Assembly: GCF_009807035.1 (NCBI RefSeq)
Contig: NZ_WUBI01000001.1
Location: 2,604,001-2,668,000, forward strand
Direction: 5' to 3'
Source of the DNA: Paenibacillus dendrobii
Lineage (GTDB): Bacteria > Bacillota > Bacilli > Paenibacillales > Paenibacillaceae
Length of the DNA stretch: 64,000 nt
The position numbers and the translations under genes are program-made. The notes under the pieces were generated by a model, which was given only the letters and a program-made list of their open reading frames with translations, was not told the origin of the DNA and made no database searches. Positions 43,466-52,207 of the stretch are shown here, piece by piece; the first letter of the stretch is position 1; each line of letters begins with the position of its first letter.

Positions 43466-43953
43466 TTAGGGATATATAACACTGTAAATTTGTTCCGGCG
43501 TACGGACAATAACGGTTTTCCGGTCAAAGCGGCTGAAGTCCTGTGCGAGAAATGCCTCAAACGTCTGCTTCGGCAAATCCAGCTTTACTGCAATATCATG
43601 CAGCAAATTCATACGCTGAACATACGCACCATACACTTCCATGATCTCTTCAGAAAAAAGGCTCTGCAAGTATGCATCCTTATCTTCAAAATAGCTGAGC
43701 GTACCCGTTCCTTCGTCGCTGCTGACACATCTGCCCGCGAGAGAATGGAATCCAGCCGGTCACGCTGCACCAACACCCGTAAGGGGGCTCCCTCATTTTC
43801 CGTTTCCAGCAGATGGACGATCTCCTCTGCAGTGCTGCCTTCATTTACCTGGCTGCATACCCGGACATGGCCCGTATAACTTCCCTCAAAATAAGCCGAT
43901 ACGATTTCTTTTCCGCAGTATGGACATGCAAGCTCTGTATTCTCCTGGATCAT
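43466..43953 (-). pseudogene. Frameshifted zinc-ribbon-like protein gene
   Basis: The first frame starts at 43953 with ENTELACPYCGKEIVSAY, a CPYC zinc-knuckle-like start, and later has CSQVNEGSTAEEIVHLLETE. At 43688-43691 the minus strand has TTTT. A fifth T would join the first frame to the frame ending at 43466, giving VRSAIFEDKDAYLQSLFSEE and a coherent helical C-terminus to SVIYP. So one base appears to be lost, by mutation or sequencing error. No slippery heptamer in the right phase supports programmed frameshifting. Whole-length product would be about 162 residues; family not recognised. Confidence 0.6.
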
Positions 43954-44012
43954 GCTGGTCTGTACCTCTCTTCATTAGAATAGATCTGTGCTCCATGGTA
44001 TCGTTTCCCAAA

Positions 44013-44050
44013 TAAAAAGCCCGAATCCCCATCGAACCGGAACTCGGGCA
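44013..44050 (-). terminator. Terminator of sseB
   Basis: GCCCGA pairs with TCGGGC and T5 follows on the minus strand, 23 bp after the stop. Confidence 0.8.
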
Positions 44051-44072
44051 TGCCCTCCCATATAAGCGGTAA

Positions 44073-44828
44073 TCAGAAGGTTTCTTTCAAATAAAATGGT
44101 TTGCAGTTGCTTTCAAAATAACCCTCCAGCCCTGAGCTGCCGTTCAGCTCGATGAACTCGATGGGCGGAAATTGTACCACCGCATTCTCAGCCACCTTGC
44201 CCGCCTCGGCTATGATATGGTCTCCCTTACCGATGTAGCTGACCGCGATCAAGGTGCGCGGTGCATTGTCGGTACGTGGATTAAATACCTGGGCTATATA
44301 GGCGCAAATGACGTTTTTCAACCGTTCTTCAAAAACGGTGCGAAGTTCATTCAGCAGCTCCGTTGGCATCTCGGAAGGCGGACCGATCATGGTTTGGGTG
44401 TTTTTTTCCACTACATAAGCTTCCTGAGCATTAAAGACCGAACCGTCGAGAATGGATTCAATTTCCCTTGCACTGAATTCTTTGCCAAAAGCAGAACCCG
44501 GGTTGAGCAGCACATCCGCCCCTTTGGTCAGCTCGAAAAAGTGAAGGGCATTGATCGCCAGGTATTGAACAGGCTCTTTAATAAAGTCCTGCATGCGGGT
44601 GAGCGAGGAGAATATAGGAAGGTATCTTTTCCCATTGGTTTCAACACTCAGAAGCTGCACGGACTGGCCGGCGGTCAGCTCGGTTCTCTCTTGGACGGGG
44701 GTTTGCCCGCCTTGGATCGCATAAATTTCCGAATTGCGGAGTTCATTATAAAAGTCAGGTCTGGCAGAGGGCTCGTTAACGGCTTTCGCCAGCTTCTCTT
44801 CCAGCGTGTTTGTAGCTTCAAAAGACAT
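44073..44828 (-). CDS. SseB family protein
   Basis: A 251-residue protein of the SseB (enhanced serine sensitivity) family. The N-terminal SseB domain has LEEKLAKAVNEPSARPDFYN, RYLPIFSSLTRMQDFI and GADVLLNPGSAFGKEFSARE; the C-terminal SseB_C part has VFEERLKNVICAYIAQV and the acidic-apolar end. The mechanism of the family is unclear; there is no signal or membrane helix. Transcribed alone. Confidence 0.87.
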   Translation of the reverse strand: MSFEATNTLEEKLAKAVNEPSARPDFYNELRNSEIYAIQGGQTPVQERTELTAGQSVQLLSVETNGKRYLPIFSSLTRMQDFIKEPVQYLAINALHFFELTKGADVLLNPGSAFGKEFSAREIESILDGSVFNAQEAYVVEKNTQTMIGPPSEMPTELLNELRTVFEERLKNVICAYIAQVFNPRTDNAPRTLIAVSYIGKGDHIIAEAGKVAENAVVQFPPIEFIELNGSSGLEGYFESNCKPFYLKETF

Positions 44829-44924
44829 GGATGATGCTCCCTTCAGGAAAGTATCGGATAAAGGCCCAATAACATTAGTGTACCTCTCTTTGGCGATTAA
44901 CTAAAGCCCTAACCCCAATATTTA

Positions 44925-45812
44925 TCAGGGTAGAATTTCGTGGAGCGCCTCGCTCAGTGTCTTGTATTTAAAAGAATATCCCGCCTGTTCGAGTCTCTCC
45001 GGAATGACCCATCGGCTTTTGAGAATCAGCTCGGTTTCGGTCTGTATCACCCGGGCTCCCAGCTCAAGCATCCAAGCCGGCGCCGGCAGCCCAAAGCGCA
45101 TCTTCATGGCTTCGCGGAGCTGCTGCATCAGCTCTCGATTGGTTACGGGATTCGGAGCCGACACATTGAACACGCCGCTAAGCTCCGGATGCTCCATCAG
45201 AAAAAGAATAATCCCGAGGATATCCTCCAGATGAATCCAGCTGAATCTTTGGTTGCCAGGCCCTTGAATGCCGCCAAGACCAAACCGGACCAGATTTTGA
45301 TACGGAATCATGACCCCGCCGCCACGCCCCAGAGCAATAGCGATTCTTAGAGCAATCTGCCGGGTATGCGGGAGAGAAAAAGAGAAGAAAGATTGCTCCC
45401 ACGCCTTGGCTACATCCACGGAAAAGCCAGAGCCTATATCCCCGGCGGCTTCGGTCATCGGACGATCTTCGGCATGCCTATAGATGGTGGCCGTGCTAGA
45501 GTTGATCCAAAGATCCGGGGGATGCTCGCATTCCTGCACGGCTTGTCCAAGAATGCCGGTCGTTTCCGTTCTGGAGTCCATAATTTCGGCTTTATTCTTC
45601 GCATGATAACGGCAGTTCACGGATTTACCCGCCAGATTGATCAGCATCTCCGCATGATCCAGCGCTTTGCGAATCCCGTCCTTATCGCTCCATGCGATAT
45701 GGCCTGCCCTTCTGGAGATGATGAGTACCTCGAAGCCAAGCTTCTGGAATTGCTTTTCCAAATAGGTCCCGATAAAACCCGTTCCACCGGCGATGACAAT
45801 CTTTCGTTTCAT
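44925..45812 (-). CDS. TIGR01777 family epimerase
   Basis: A 295-residue NAD(P)-dependent epimerase-like protein with KIVIAGGTGFIGTYLEKQF (Rossmann GGTGFIG at 9-15), AEMLINLAGKSVNCRYHAKN, NSSTATIYRH and the C-terminal DUF1731 part ending in GYSFKYKTLSEALHEIL. Relatives are YfhF and the cell-division-related SulA proteins of cyanobacteria. ATG at 45812 follows AAGGGGAGA; the open frame to 45917 overlaps the upstream gene and lacks conserved sequence. Confidence 0.9.
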   Translation of the reverse strand: MKRKIVIAGGTGFIGTYLEKQFQKLGFEVLIISRRAGHIAWSDKDGIRKALDHAEMLINLAGKSVNCRYHAKNKAEIMDSRTETTGILGQAVQECEHPPDLWINSSTATIYRHAEDRPMTEAAGDIGSGFSVDVAKAWEQSFFSFSLPHTRQIALRIAIALGRGGGVMIPYQNLVRFGLGGIQGPGNQRFSWIHLEDILGIILFLMEHPELSGVFNVSAPNPVTNRELMQQLREAMKMRFGLPAPAWMLELGARVIQTETELILKSRWVIPERLEQAGYSFKYKTLSEALHEILP

Positions 45813-45846
45813 TCTGATTCTCCCCTTCCTCCTGACGCGAATAGAC

Positions 45847-46278
45847 TCATGTTGCTCGATTACGGCGGTATAACACGAAAACGACAATCGCCGCTGCTGC
45901 CACTCCCGCCATACCAATCCATACGAACATGTTGTTCGCAGGTCCAGATGCCGCGTATTCTCCTTGGTATAAGGCTTTTAGATACAATGCTTTCTCCGCT
46001 TGAACAGCAATTTGCTGCTTGGGACTGATACCGTTGATCGCGTAATAAGCGGTACCCTTCGGGTAGCTGTTCGAAAAATGACCACGGTATGTCCCTTCGC
46101 GGTCGGAGAAGCGGGTTACTTTACCAATACGCTCCCCAAGGAGATCCGAACTCACCTGCTCCATTGTTACTGCATATATACTGTTGTCATAGACGACAAA
46201 TGGATAAGCCCAGCTGGCTGATGCCTCTGAATGCATGAGCATAAAGAAGATGCAAATGAAAACCGCTAACTTTTTCAT
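45847..46278 (-). CDS. Secreted or membrane-anchored protein of unknown function
   Basis: A 143-residue protein with an N-terminal signal (KKLAVFICIFFMLMHSEASA), a small extracellular domain (about 24-115, with VYDNSIYAVTMEQVSSDLLG and YPKGTAYYAINGISPKQQIA) and a C-terminal helix (FVWIGMAGVAAAAIVVFVLY) followed by RRNR. So it is probably type I membrane-anchored outside. No family recognised. 35 bp before the TIGR01777 gene on the same strand. Confidence 0.78.
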   Translation of the reverse strand: MKKLAVFICIFFMLMHSEASASWAYPFVVYDNSIYAVTMEQVSSDLLGERIGKVTRFSDREGTYRGHFSNSYPKGTAYYAINGISPKQQIAVQAEKALYLKALYQGEYAASGPANNMFVWIGMAGVAAAAIVVFVLYRRNRAT

Positions 46279-46328
46279 ACATATCCCCCACCCCTAAGCT
46301 GCTGCCAGATGTGGCATTGAACATTCTT

Positions 46329-46769
46329 CTATTTCTTGAAATCGTCCTTGATTTCATCCTGCGGATCCCACTTCGACCAGGTAGCCTCCAGCAGGTTGCC
46401 CTCCGGATCCCTGAAATAGAAATATTTCGCTTCGCCCCCGCCAAGCGTATGAATCTCTTCCGCCTCAGCGCCCGCGCGCTTCAACTTATCGTATGTATAC
46501 TCGATGTCCGCACAGTTTAGGGCCATAATTGGAAACGGCTTGCCGTTTCTCGAGATTTCAAGCGGCTGCCGGTCACGGGTTTCGATCAACAGGAGGGCAA
46601 TGGAATTCAAGTGCGGATGATGAAGCACGCTGAGCAGCGAACCGCGGTCTTCGAATTTGTCCATCAGCTTGAAATCCAGATGCTCCGTGTACCATGCAAT
46701 GGAGTCCTCCATCCGGGTTGTGGGCACATAAACGTAACCGATACGCAAAAAGGAATAGGACTGGATCAT
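46329..46769 (-). CDS. VOC family (glyoxalase-like) protein
   Basis: A 146-residue protein with two beta-alpha-beta modules: RIGYVYVPTTRMEDSIAWYT, then HPHLNSIALLLIETRD, GKPFPIMALNCADIEYTYDK, and YFYFRDPEGNLLEATWSK. His in SVLHHPHLN and Glu in LLEATW are candidate metal ligands. It could be a glyoxalase-like or resistance-type enzyme; the substrate is unknown. Single gene; pgsA lies 41 bp upstream. Confidence 0.86.
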   Translation of the reverse strand: MIQSYSFLRIGYVYVPTTRMEDSIAWYTEHLDFKLMDKFEDRGSLLSVLHHPHLNSIALLLIETRDRQPLEISRNGKPFPIMALNCADIEYTYDKLKRAGAEAEEIHTLGGGEAKYFYFRDPEGNLLEATWSKWDPQDEIKDDFKK

Positions 46770-46810
46770 GACAACTGAAACCTCCCAAATACATTTTTTC
46801 GGTATGGAAG

Positions 46811-47401
46811 CTACATATCATTCAGATTGAGCATCTTGAAGTTTTGAATAAGATAGTGAAGTCCGGAAAACAGCGTCATCATGACCGCAAGCAGCATCAG
46901 TACACTGTCCACACGTACGGAGGTAAACCACTGAAAAGGGACGTTTCCGAGCAGAACGGCGATGATGGCTGCGACCTGCAGGACCATTTTCCATTTGCCT
47001 AATCTGTCCGCAGCCAGAGCGATGCCTTGAGCGGAAGCGATCATGCGGAGCCCGGTAATCACGAATTCACGGCCAATTATCACAACCGCCGCCCATGATG
47101 CAACCATGTCCGCCTGTACCATCATGATGAGCGCCACGGAAATCAGCAATTTGTCGGCAAGCGGGTCGAGCAATTTCCCCAAATTGGTGACCTGGTTGTA
47201 TTTTCTAGCTACATAGCCGTCCAGTTTATCGGTTCCTGATGCAAGCGCGAAAATTCCAACAGCGATGTATAGTCCGTAATTGTTCAGGAACCGGATGAAT
47301 TCGTTGTTGTCAGCGAGCCATGCAGGCCATTGCGTGAAAGACAACATGAATAATGGGATTAACGCGATCCGGGCCAAGGTAATCCGGTTGGCAGTATTCA
47401 A
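46811..47401 (-). CDS. pgsA: CDP-diacylglycerol-glycerol-3-phosphate 3-phosphatidyltransferase
   Basis: PgsA makes phosphatidylglycerol phosphate from CDP-diacylglycerol, an essential membrane step. The CDP-alcohol phosphotransferase motif D-G-x2-A-R-x8-G-x3-D-x3-D is complete (Asp61 to Asp83). Several membrane helices follow. The longest frame starts at 47422, but the family starts with NxxNxITLARI, and TTG at 47401 gives NTANRITLARIALIP with AGTGG 7 nt upstream, so TTG is chosen. The neighbouring HD gene is separated by 81 bp. Confidence 0.9.
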   Translation of the reverse strand: MNTANRITLARIALIPLFMLSFTQWPAWLADNNEFIRFLNNYGLYIAVGIFALASGTDKLDGYVARKYNQVTNLGKLLDPLADKLLISVALIMMVQADMVASWAAVVIIGREFVITGLRMIASAQGIALAADRLGKWKMVLQVAAIIAVLLGNVPFQWFTSVRVDSVLMLLAVMMTLFSGLHYLIQNFKMLNLNDM

Positions 47402-47482
47402 GGGTAGACCACTTCCTCTCATTTCGCGGTTTTAGCAGCATCGTTTGACCGTTGATCATACAAAACTTCAACCTCTCTGATC

Positions 47483-48154
47483 TTATTCCGCGGTATCCGG
47501 AACCTCGCGAATCTTCCATTCACTATAAAACTGCTGTAAATACAGCTCCATAAATGCATGCCGCTGCTCGGCCAACTCCCTGGCATACGAGGTATTCATC
47601 AAGTCTTTCAGTTTCAACAGTTTCTCATAGAAATGATAGATGGCCGTTTTGCTGCTGGACCGGTAATCCTCCTGTGCTAGCACCTCATGACTTAGCCCCG
47701 GATCGTGAATGATGCGTCCCTTGGCCCCTGAATACGCGAACGTTCTGGCAATACCGATGGCACCAAGCGCATCCAATCGGTCCGCATCCTGCACAACCTC
47801 GCCTTCCAGGGTCTTCATCGGCGGGTTCTGGCCGCCGTTATAGGACATGGTCGATATAATCTCCATCACCTGCTCGATCAGGCCCGTGTTAGCCGTATGC
47901 CCGTTCAACCAACTTCGAACCTTATCCAGGCCGGCTTCTTTGCTCTCATTGAGCTTCTCATCCGCGATATCATGCAGAAGTGCCGCCAGCTCGCACACGA
48001 GCGTATCCGCATGCTCCTTCTCGGCAATGTCCAGTGCCGTATTCCGCACCCGTTCGATATGCCACCAGTCATGGCCGCTGGCCTCACCGAATAGTTCCTC
48101 TTGTACAAATTGCTCTGCCTGCCTAATGATATCCAATGCTTCTCCCGTTGCCAT
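47483..48154 (-). CDS. HD domain phosphohydrolase (YpgQ-like)
   Basis: A 223-residue HD-superfamily protein with SGHDWWHIERVRNTAL (first His), LLHDIADEKL (HD pair) and VVQDADRLDALGAIGIARTF (distal Asp), the pattern of YpgQ/YedJ-type metal-dependent phosphohydrolases acting on nucleotides. ATG at 48154 follows AGAGGGA; the longer frame to 48265 overlaps the GNAT gene and is not used. It starts inside about 70 bp downstream of the GNAT stop, so the two may share a transcript. Confidence 0.88.
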   Translation of the reverse strand: MATGEALDIIRQAEQFVQEELFGEASGHDWWHIERVRNTALDIAEKEHADTLVCELAALLHDIADEKLNESKEAGLDKVRSWLNGHTANTGLIEQVMEIISTMSYNGGQNPPMKTLEGEVVQDADRLDALGAIGIARTFAYSGAKGRIIHDPGLSHEVLAQEDYRSSSKTAIYHFYEKLLKLKDLMNTSYARELAEQRHAFMELYLQQFYSEWKIREVPDTAE

Positions 48155-48221
48155 GCTGTCCCTCTTTTTCTCCGCTAAGCGGGTGTATTCGTATGTTTCA
48201 GGCACTATGCCGTTCCAAGCC

Positions 48222-48641
48222 TTACAGCTGCTTCCTGAAGAAGACCTCGCCAATACCGCCTTCATTCATACCCGCAATGATTCCCGTTTCATTGAATCCG
48301 GCATGCCTGTGCCAACTTTGAGGTTCTGCTTCATTCGCCTGGGACGAACTGTATAGAAATGGGTGACTCCGTTCCCTTAAATACTCCTCCACAAACGAAA
48401 CCATTCCTTTGCCAGCCCCCTTCTTCCGATAGGGTTCCGAAACAAGGATCAGACCAATATAGGGAACCGTGGACCAAATGTATTCCAGACGCAGATAACC
48501 GATCATTTGGCCGTCCGCCTCAGCCACGACGACTTCTTGCCGGGTCAATTTCCACTGCAACAATTCCCGATCAAAATGCTTGTCCCAGCTCAGCACGGCC
48601 GGAAGGTCCGCCGCTTCCCCGAATCTTATCTCAAGCTGCAT
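48222..48641 (-). CDS. GNAT N-acetyltransferase
   Basis: A 139-residue acetyltransferase of the GNAT fold: IRFGEAADLPAVLSWD, GQMIGYLRLEYIW and the acetyl-CoA loop VSEPYRKKGAGKGMVSFVEE, then AEPQSWHRHAGFNETGII with a C-terminal FFRK. The substrate is unknown. The HD phosphohydrolase gene follows after 67 bp. Confidence 0.87.
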   Translation of the reverse strand: MQLEIRFGEAADLPAVLSWDKHFDRELLQWKLTRQEVVVAEADGQMIGYLRLEYIWSTVPYIGLILVSEPYRKKGAGKGMVSFVEEYLRERSHPFLYSSSQANEAEPQSWHRHAGFNETGIIAGMNEGGIGEVFFRKQL

Positions 48642-48693
48642 GATGAGTGTCGTCCCTCCATATCGAGTAAATCGTTAGATCCCATGAAAGACA

Positions 48694-48731
48694 ATAAAAC
48701 CCGGCAAGATCATGTATATCTTAAGCCGGGT
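48694..48731 (-). terminator. Second of two tandem hairpins after the second importer operon
   Basis: ACCCGGC pairs with GCCGGGT and AGAT/ATCT extends it; TTTTATT follows on the minus strand. It lies 53 bp before the GNAT start and may back up the terminator at 48851 or act in the GNAT leader. Confidence 0.65.
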
Positions 48732-48850
48732 CAGAAAGCTGTCTTTTGATAGGTTTGTTTCTATGATTATACAACAATAGCACCTCAAGGAAAAAGCCCT
48801 CAAACCCGCAAAATACCACCTGCAATGAAGGCAGATGGCAGCCCATGCAT

Positions 48851-48892
48851 AAAAAGCCGGATGTTATCGGCTGGATAACATTCGGCTTTTTG
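48851..48892 (-). terminator. Terminator of the second carbohydrate importer operon
   Basis: AAAAAGCCG(G)ATGTTAT pairs with ATAACAT(T)CGGCTTTTT, 20 bp after the permease stop. Confidence 0.92.
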
Positions 48893-48911
48893 CAGAAATT
48901 CCATTATTCCT

Positions 48912-49739
48912 TTATTCCTTCACAGCCCCCGCGCTAAGACCTTTCTCCACCCGCTCCTGGAACAATAAATAGACGACAATGGTCGGCACAATCGTCAGCA
49001 TGATGCCTGCGAAGGTCGGCCCCAGCTGGGAAGAACCCTGCTGGCCGACAAAGGACATCAGCGCCATGGAGATATTGTTCATGTTCTGGTCGGATACGAG
49101 AATGACGTTCCACACCAGATCATTATAGATATCGAAGAAGCTAAGTATCCCTGCAGTCGATACCGCCGGCATCGTGAGCGGAGCGATGATGCGGAACAGC
49201 ATGCGGATCGGTCCGCAGCCATCGATGATCGCGGATTCATCCAGCTCCTTGCTGATGCCTTTCATGTAGCCGGTAATAAGGAAAATCGCCAGCGGCATCT
49301 CGAACACGCCGTAGAGCACGATCATGAGCGGATAGCTGTTGAACAAATGCAGTGCTCCGACCACTTTCGAAATCGGAATCATCAGAGAGAATACGGGAAT
49401 CATGAGTCCGATCGCAAAGTAATTGTACAAAAATCCGTTCATCCGCAGCTTGTACCGGGACAGGACGAACGCAACCATGAGCGACAGTACCAGACACAGG
49501 AAGGTCCCCGGAATCGCATAGATAAATGAATTTAGTATAGCCCGGCTGATATTGGCATCGACCAGTGCCATTTTATAGTTATTCCATCGCCAAATATCCG
49601 GCAGTGAAAAAACCGAGTTGTTATAAATCTCCACATTGTCTTTCAAAGAAGCGAAGAAGGAATACAGCAGCGGATACAGGAATATGACGGCTGCAAGGAT
49701 CGAAAAAACATATAACGGCGTTCTTTTCAGCTTGATCAT
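48912..49739 (-). CDS. Carbohydrate ABC permease (MalG/AraQ-like)
   Basis: A 275-residue permease with six helices. The EAA loop reads ITGYMKGISKELDESAIIDG followed by CGPIRMLFRI, and it ends FQERVEKGLSAGAVKE. Its start overlaps the other permease by four bases, so the two are coupled and form the pore. There is no ATPase gene beside it. Confidence 0.94.
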   Translation of the reverse strand: MIKLKRTPLYVFSILAAVIFLYPLLYSFFASLKDNVEIYNNSVFSLPDIWRWNNYKMALVDANISRAILNSFIYAIPGTFLCLVLSLMVAFVLSRYKLRMNGFLYNYFAIGLMIPVFSLMIPISKVVGALHLFNSYPLMIVLYGVFEMPLAIFLITGYMKGISKELDESAIIDGCGPIRMLFRIIAPLTMPAVSTAGILSFFDIYNDLVWNVILVSDQNMNNISMALMSFVGQQGSSQLGPTFAGIMLTIVPTIVVYLLFQERVEKGLSAGAVKE

Positions 49740-50635
49740 GCCTGCACCCCCTTCTTCTTGGTGCGGCTTCTGGAGCTTGTCAAGAAGTTCATGACCACCG
49801 TTACCACTAAAGCGGCGACGATCATAAAGGTACCGATACTGTTCCCTACTCCGAAGTTATTGAACTTAAAGGCTTCGTTGTACAAGAGAGTCGTCGGCAC
49901 ATCCGTCGCGCCGTTCGGTCCACCGCCCGTGATGACGTAGATCTGTCCGAATACGCGGATCGACTGGGTCACGGCAAGAACGGCAAATACCTTGAAGATT
50001 TCCTTCATTAAAGGAAGCGTAATATGCATGAGCTTATGGTAACCGTTCGCCCCGTCCAGAGAAGCAGCTTCATAGATGTCGTCCGGTATGGCAACCAGTC
50101 CGCTCGCAAAGATGATCATGTTCTGCCCGCAGTAGATCCATGCATTGACGATCACGACCGTATAAATGGCAAGTGCAGGCTCACCCAGCCAGTCATGCGT
50201 CAATCCGCCGAGCCCGAACATTTCCAGCAGTTTATTCACGAGGCCGTCGCTTTTCAGAAGAAACTGCCACATCAGGCCTACCGAGGTGAGAGGCAGAATC
50301 GATGGAATAAAAAACGCGACTTTAAAGAACCGTTTGCCTCTCATCCGGCTTGTGACGATCAGCGCCAGCGAGAGCGCAATCGGCAGGATCAGGACAAAGG
50401 AGGCGACGATGAACAAGCCGACGTTTTTCAGCGACCTGTAGAAGTTCGGATTATCCAGCATCTCTTTGTAGTTGTTCATACCATCGAAAGTAAGAGGAAC
50501 ATTAAAGATGCCGTTCCAATCAAAAAAGGATTGGTAGACTGTTTGAATAGCCGGATAAATAAAAGCTATCGTATAGAGCAAAAGTCCAGGCAAGAGCAAA
50601 ATCGCAATCGCCCCGTATGTTTTCTGCTTGTTCAC
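49736..50635 (-). CDS. Carbohydrate ABC permease (MalF/AraP-like)
   Basis: A 299-residue permease: N-terminal helix AIAILLLPGLLLYTIAFIYP, EAA loop GLVAIPDDIYEAASLDGANG followed by YHKLMHITLP, and a basic tail (SSRSRTKKKG). It overlaps the second permease and follows the binding-protein gene after 110 bp that contain a hairpin, which would explain lower permease than binding-protein levels. Confidence 0.94.
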   Translation of the reverse strand: MNKQKTYGAIAILLLPGLLLYTIAFIYPAIQTVYQSFFDWNGIFNVPLTFDGMNNYKEMLDNPNFYRSLKNVGLFIVASFVLILPIALSLALIVTSRMRGKRFFKVAFFIPSILPLTSVGLMWQFLLKSDGLVNKLLEMFGLGGLTHDWLGEPALAIYTVVIVNAWIYCGQNMIIFASGLVAIPDDIYEAASLDGANGYHKLMHITLPLMKEIFKVFAVLAVTQSIRVFGQIYVITGGGPNGATDVPTTLLYNEAFKFNNFGVGNSIGTFMIVAALVVTVVMNFLTSSRSRTKKKGVQA

Positions 50636-50676
50636 GCGATTCCCTCCGCTTCGTTCTCAGGCTGTGAATGATAGAA

Positions 50677-50720
50677 CCGCCGGGTCTCTCTCCATAAAGG
50701 CTGTGAGCATCCGGCGGCTT
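50677..50720 (-). other. Intercistronic hairpin between binding-protein and permease genes
   Basis: CCGCCGG pairs with CCGGCGG. No T-run follows, so it looks like an mRNA-stabilising stem at the 3' end of the binding-protein message rather than a strong terminator. Confidence 0.6.
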
Positions 50721-50745
50721 TGTTCATCATTATCGTAAGTTACGA

Positions 50746-52065
50746 TCAGTGATTCGAGTCAACGACCTTCTGTACGTTGTCGGCAGTCTGCTGCGGACTT
50801 GCGCCTGCAAACATCCCTTGAATCTCACTGCGCAGCTTGTCCTGAAGGGAAGGAATATTATCATAGGTTTCGATTTCGGCCAAGAAGCTTTTAGCTGTCT
50901 TTTGCGCTTCCATATATTCCTTCGTCACCGGATCGATCTGGGAAGGATCCAGCTCCACGTTCACCGGATAAGTGCCGCCTTTCGTCGCTTGTGCAAAATA
51001 TTTAAATGCATCTTCGTTCGTCAAATATTTCAGCAGTTTAATCGTGGCATCCTTTTCTGCCCCCGAAATGGACTTGGATACGGAGTATCCGCCCGCGGTT
51101 CCGAACCAGACATCCTTATTCTCCGGATGGTCTGCAAAATACGGGAATGGGATCACACCGATCTTGTCAGCCATGTCCGAGGAGGATAGCTGGGAGATTG
51201 CCCAGTTGCCTTCGAACAGCATGGCGCTTTTGCCTGCGAGGAACTGCGCCGTTGTGCCATTCGAATCCAGCGTGACGATGTTGTCCCCAAGCACGCCTGC
51301 CGATTGCCAGTCCTTCATGAGCTGGAACAGCTGAACCATATCGGGATCATTCCACTTGGCCTTGCGGCTGACCAAATCTTCGGTCTTCTGTATGCCAAAG
51401 CGCTTGAAGGACAGATTGTTGATCAAATGTCCGCCGCGGAAGTTTTCCTTATCGCCCATCAACATCGGTACGACGCCTATATTTTTGAAAGGCTCCACGA
51501 GCGCCATCATCTCTTCAATCGTTTTTGGCGGCTCTACGCCTGCCTTCTGGAATAGCTCTTTGTTGTAATAGATCGCCACGCTGCTGTCTTCCATAGGAAT
51601 CGCAAAGGTTCCCTTAATATCGCTATACTGCCATCCGCTGAACAGAGGTTTGAATGCACCGCTCCATGCCTTGTCCTCCTCGAGGATCGGCTGAAGGTCC
51701 ATCGCGATGTTTTCGGCATATACCTTAAAGGATTGTCCGCCGTAATTCATCCAGATGTTCGGAACGTTCCCCGTCGCAACGGCCGTTTTAAATTTGTTGT
51801 TGTACGAGGTTTCGTCGTTAACCGATTCATTGATGACGTCAATGTCCGGGTTCTCCGTTTTGAATTTATCCAACAGCTCATTAAACGCTTTGGATTTCAG
51901 ATCCGAGCCGGAGAGGCGGGTCATGATCCGTACCTGCGTCTCTTTGCCTCCTTTGCCGCCAGTCGAGCTGCCGTCCGATCCGTCCGAGCTTCCGCAGGCG
52001 GAAAGTACCAAGGAGCATATAAGCAATAACGTGAGTGTCCAGTGGGCTTTATTCATTACCTTCAT
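50746..52065 (-). CDS. Carbohydrate ABC transporter binding lipoprotein
   Basis: A 439-residue family 1 binding protein with a lipoprotein signal (lipobox LVLSAC, Cys24) and a Gly/Ser spacer after it. Mature features: VRIMTRLSGSD, FLAGKSAMLFEGNWAISQL, FGTAGGYSVSKSISGAEKDA, and a short GASPQQTADNVQKVVD end. It feeds the two permeases downstream. A TATAAT -10 and a cre-like site lie in its upstream gap, so it is probably activated by the YesN-like regulator upstream and repressed by CcpA. Ligand unknown; the nearby glycosidase suggests a fucosylated or galactosidic glycan. Confidence 0.92.
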   Translation of the reverse strand: MKVMNKAHWTLTLLLICSLVLSACGSSDGSDGSSTGGKGGKETQVRIMTRLSGSDLKSKAFNELLDKFKTENPDIDVINESVNDETSYNNKFKTAVATGNVPNIWMNYGGQSFKVYAENIAMDLQPILEEDKAWSGAFKPLFSGWQYSDIKGTFAIPMEDSSVAIYYNKELFQKAGVEPPKTIEEMMALVEPFKNIGVVPMLMGDKENFRGGHLINNLSFKRFGIQKTEDLVSRKAKWNDPDMVQLFQLMKDWQSAGVLGDNIVTLDSNGTTAQFLAGKSAMLFEGNWAISQLSSSDMADKIGVIPFPYFADHPENKDVWFGTAGGYSVSKSISGAEKDATIKLLKYLTNEDAFKYFAQATKGGTYPVNVELDPSQIDPVTKEYMEAQKTAKSFLAEIETYDNIPSLQDKLRSEIQGMFAGASPQQTADNVQKVVDSNH

Positions 52066-52124
52066 AAGATCACCGCTGCCTCCTTTGATGTATTCTGGGT
52101 TAACTTTCTATTAGGAATTATAGT

Positions 52125-52138
52125 TGGCAGCGGTTTCA
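52125..52138. promoter_or_regulatory. cre-like CcpA site overlapping the binding-protein promoter
   Basis: On the minus strand TGAAACCGCTGCCA matches TGWAANCGNTNWCA at 13 of 14 positions. It lies just upstream of a TATAAT element (52117-52122), so CcpA binding would block the promoter of the importer genes. Confidence 0.6.
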
Positions 52139-52207
52139 AAACGAATGTAATATCCCCACCTGACCGGGAATATTATGACTTTTCATCATAAAAGCAATCC
52201 ATACCGC

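Noticed and set aside
43685..43710. Programmed -1 frameshift in the 43466-43953 gene
   Set aside because: The T run is not in a slippery X XXY YYZ arrangement in the first frame; a plain base loss explains it better.
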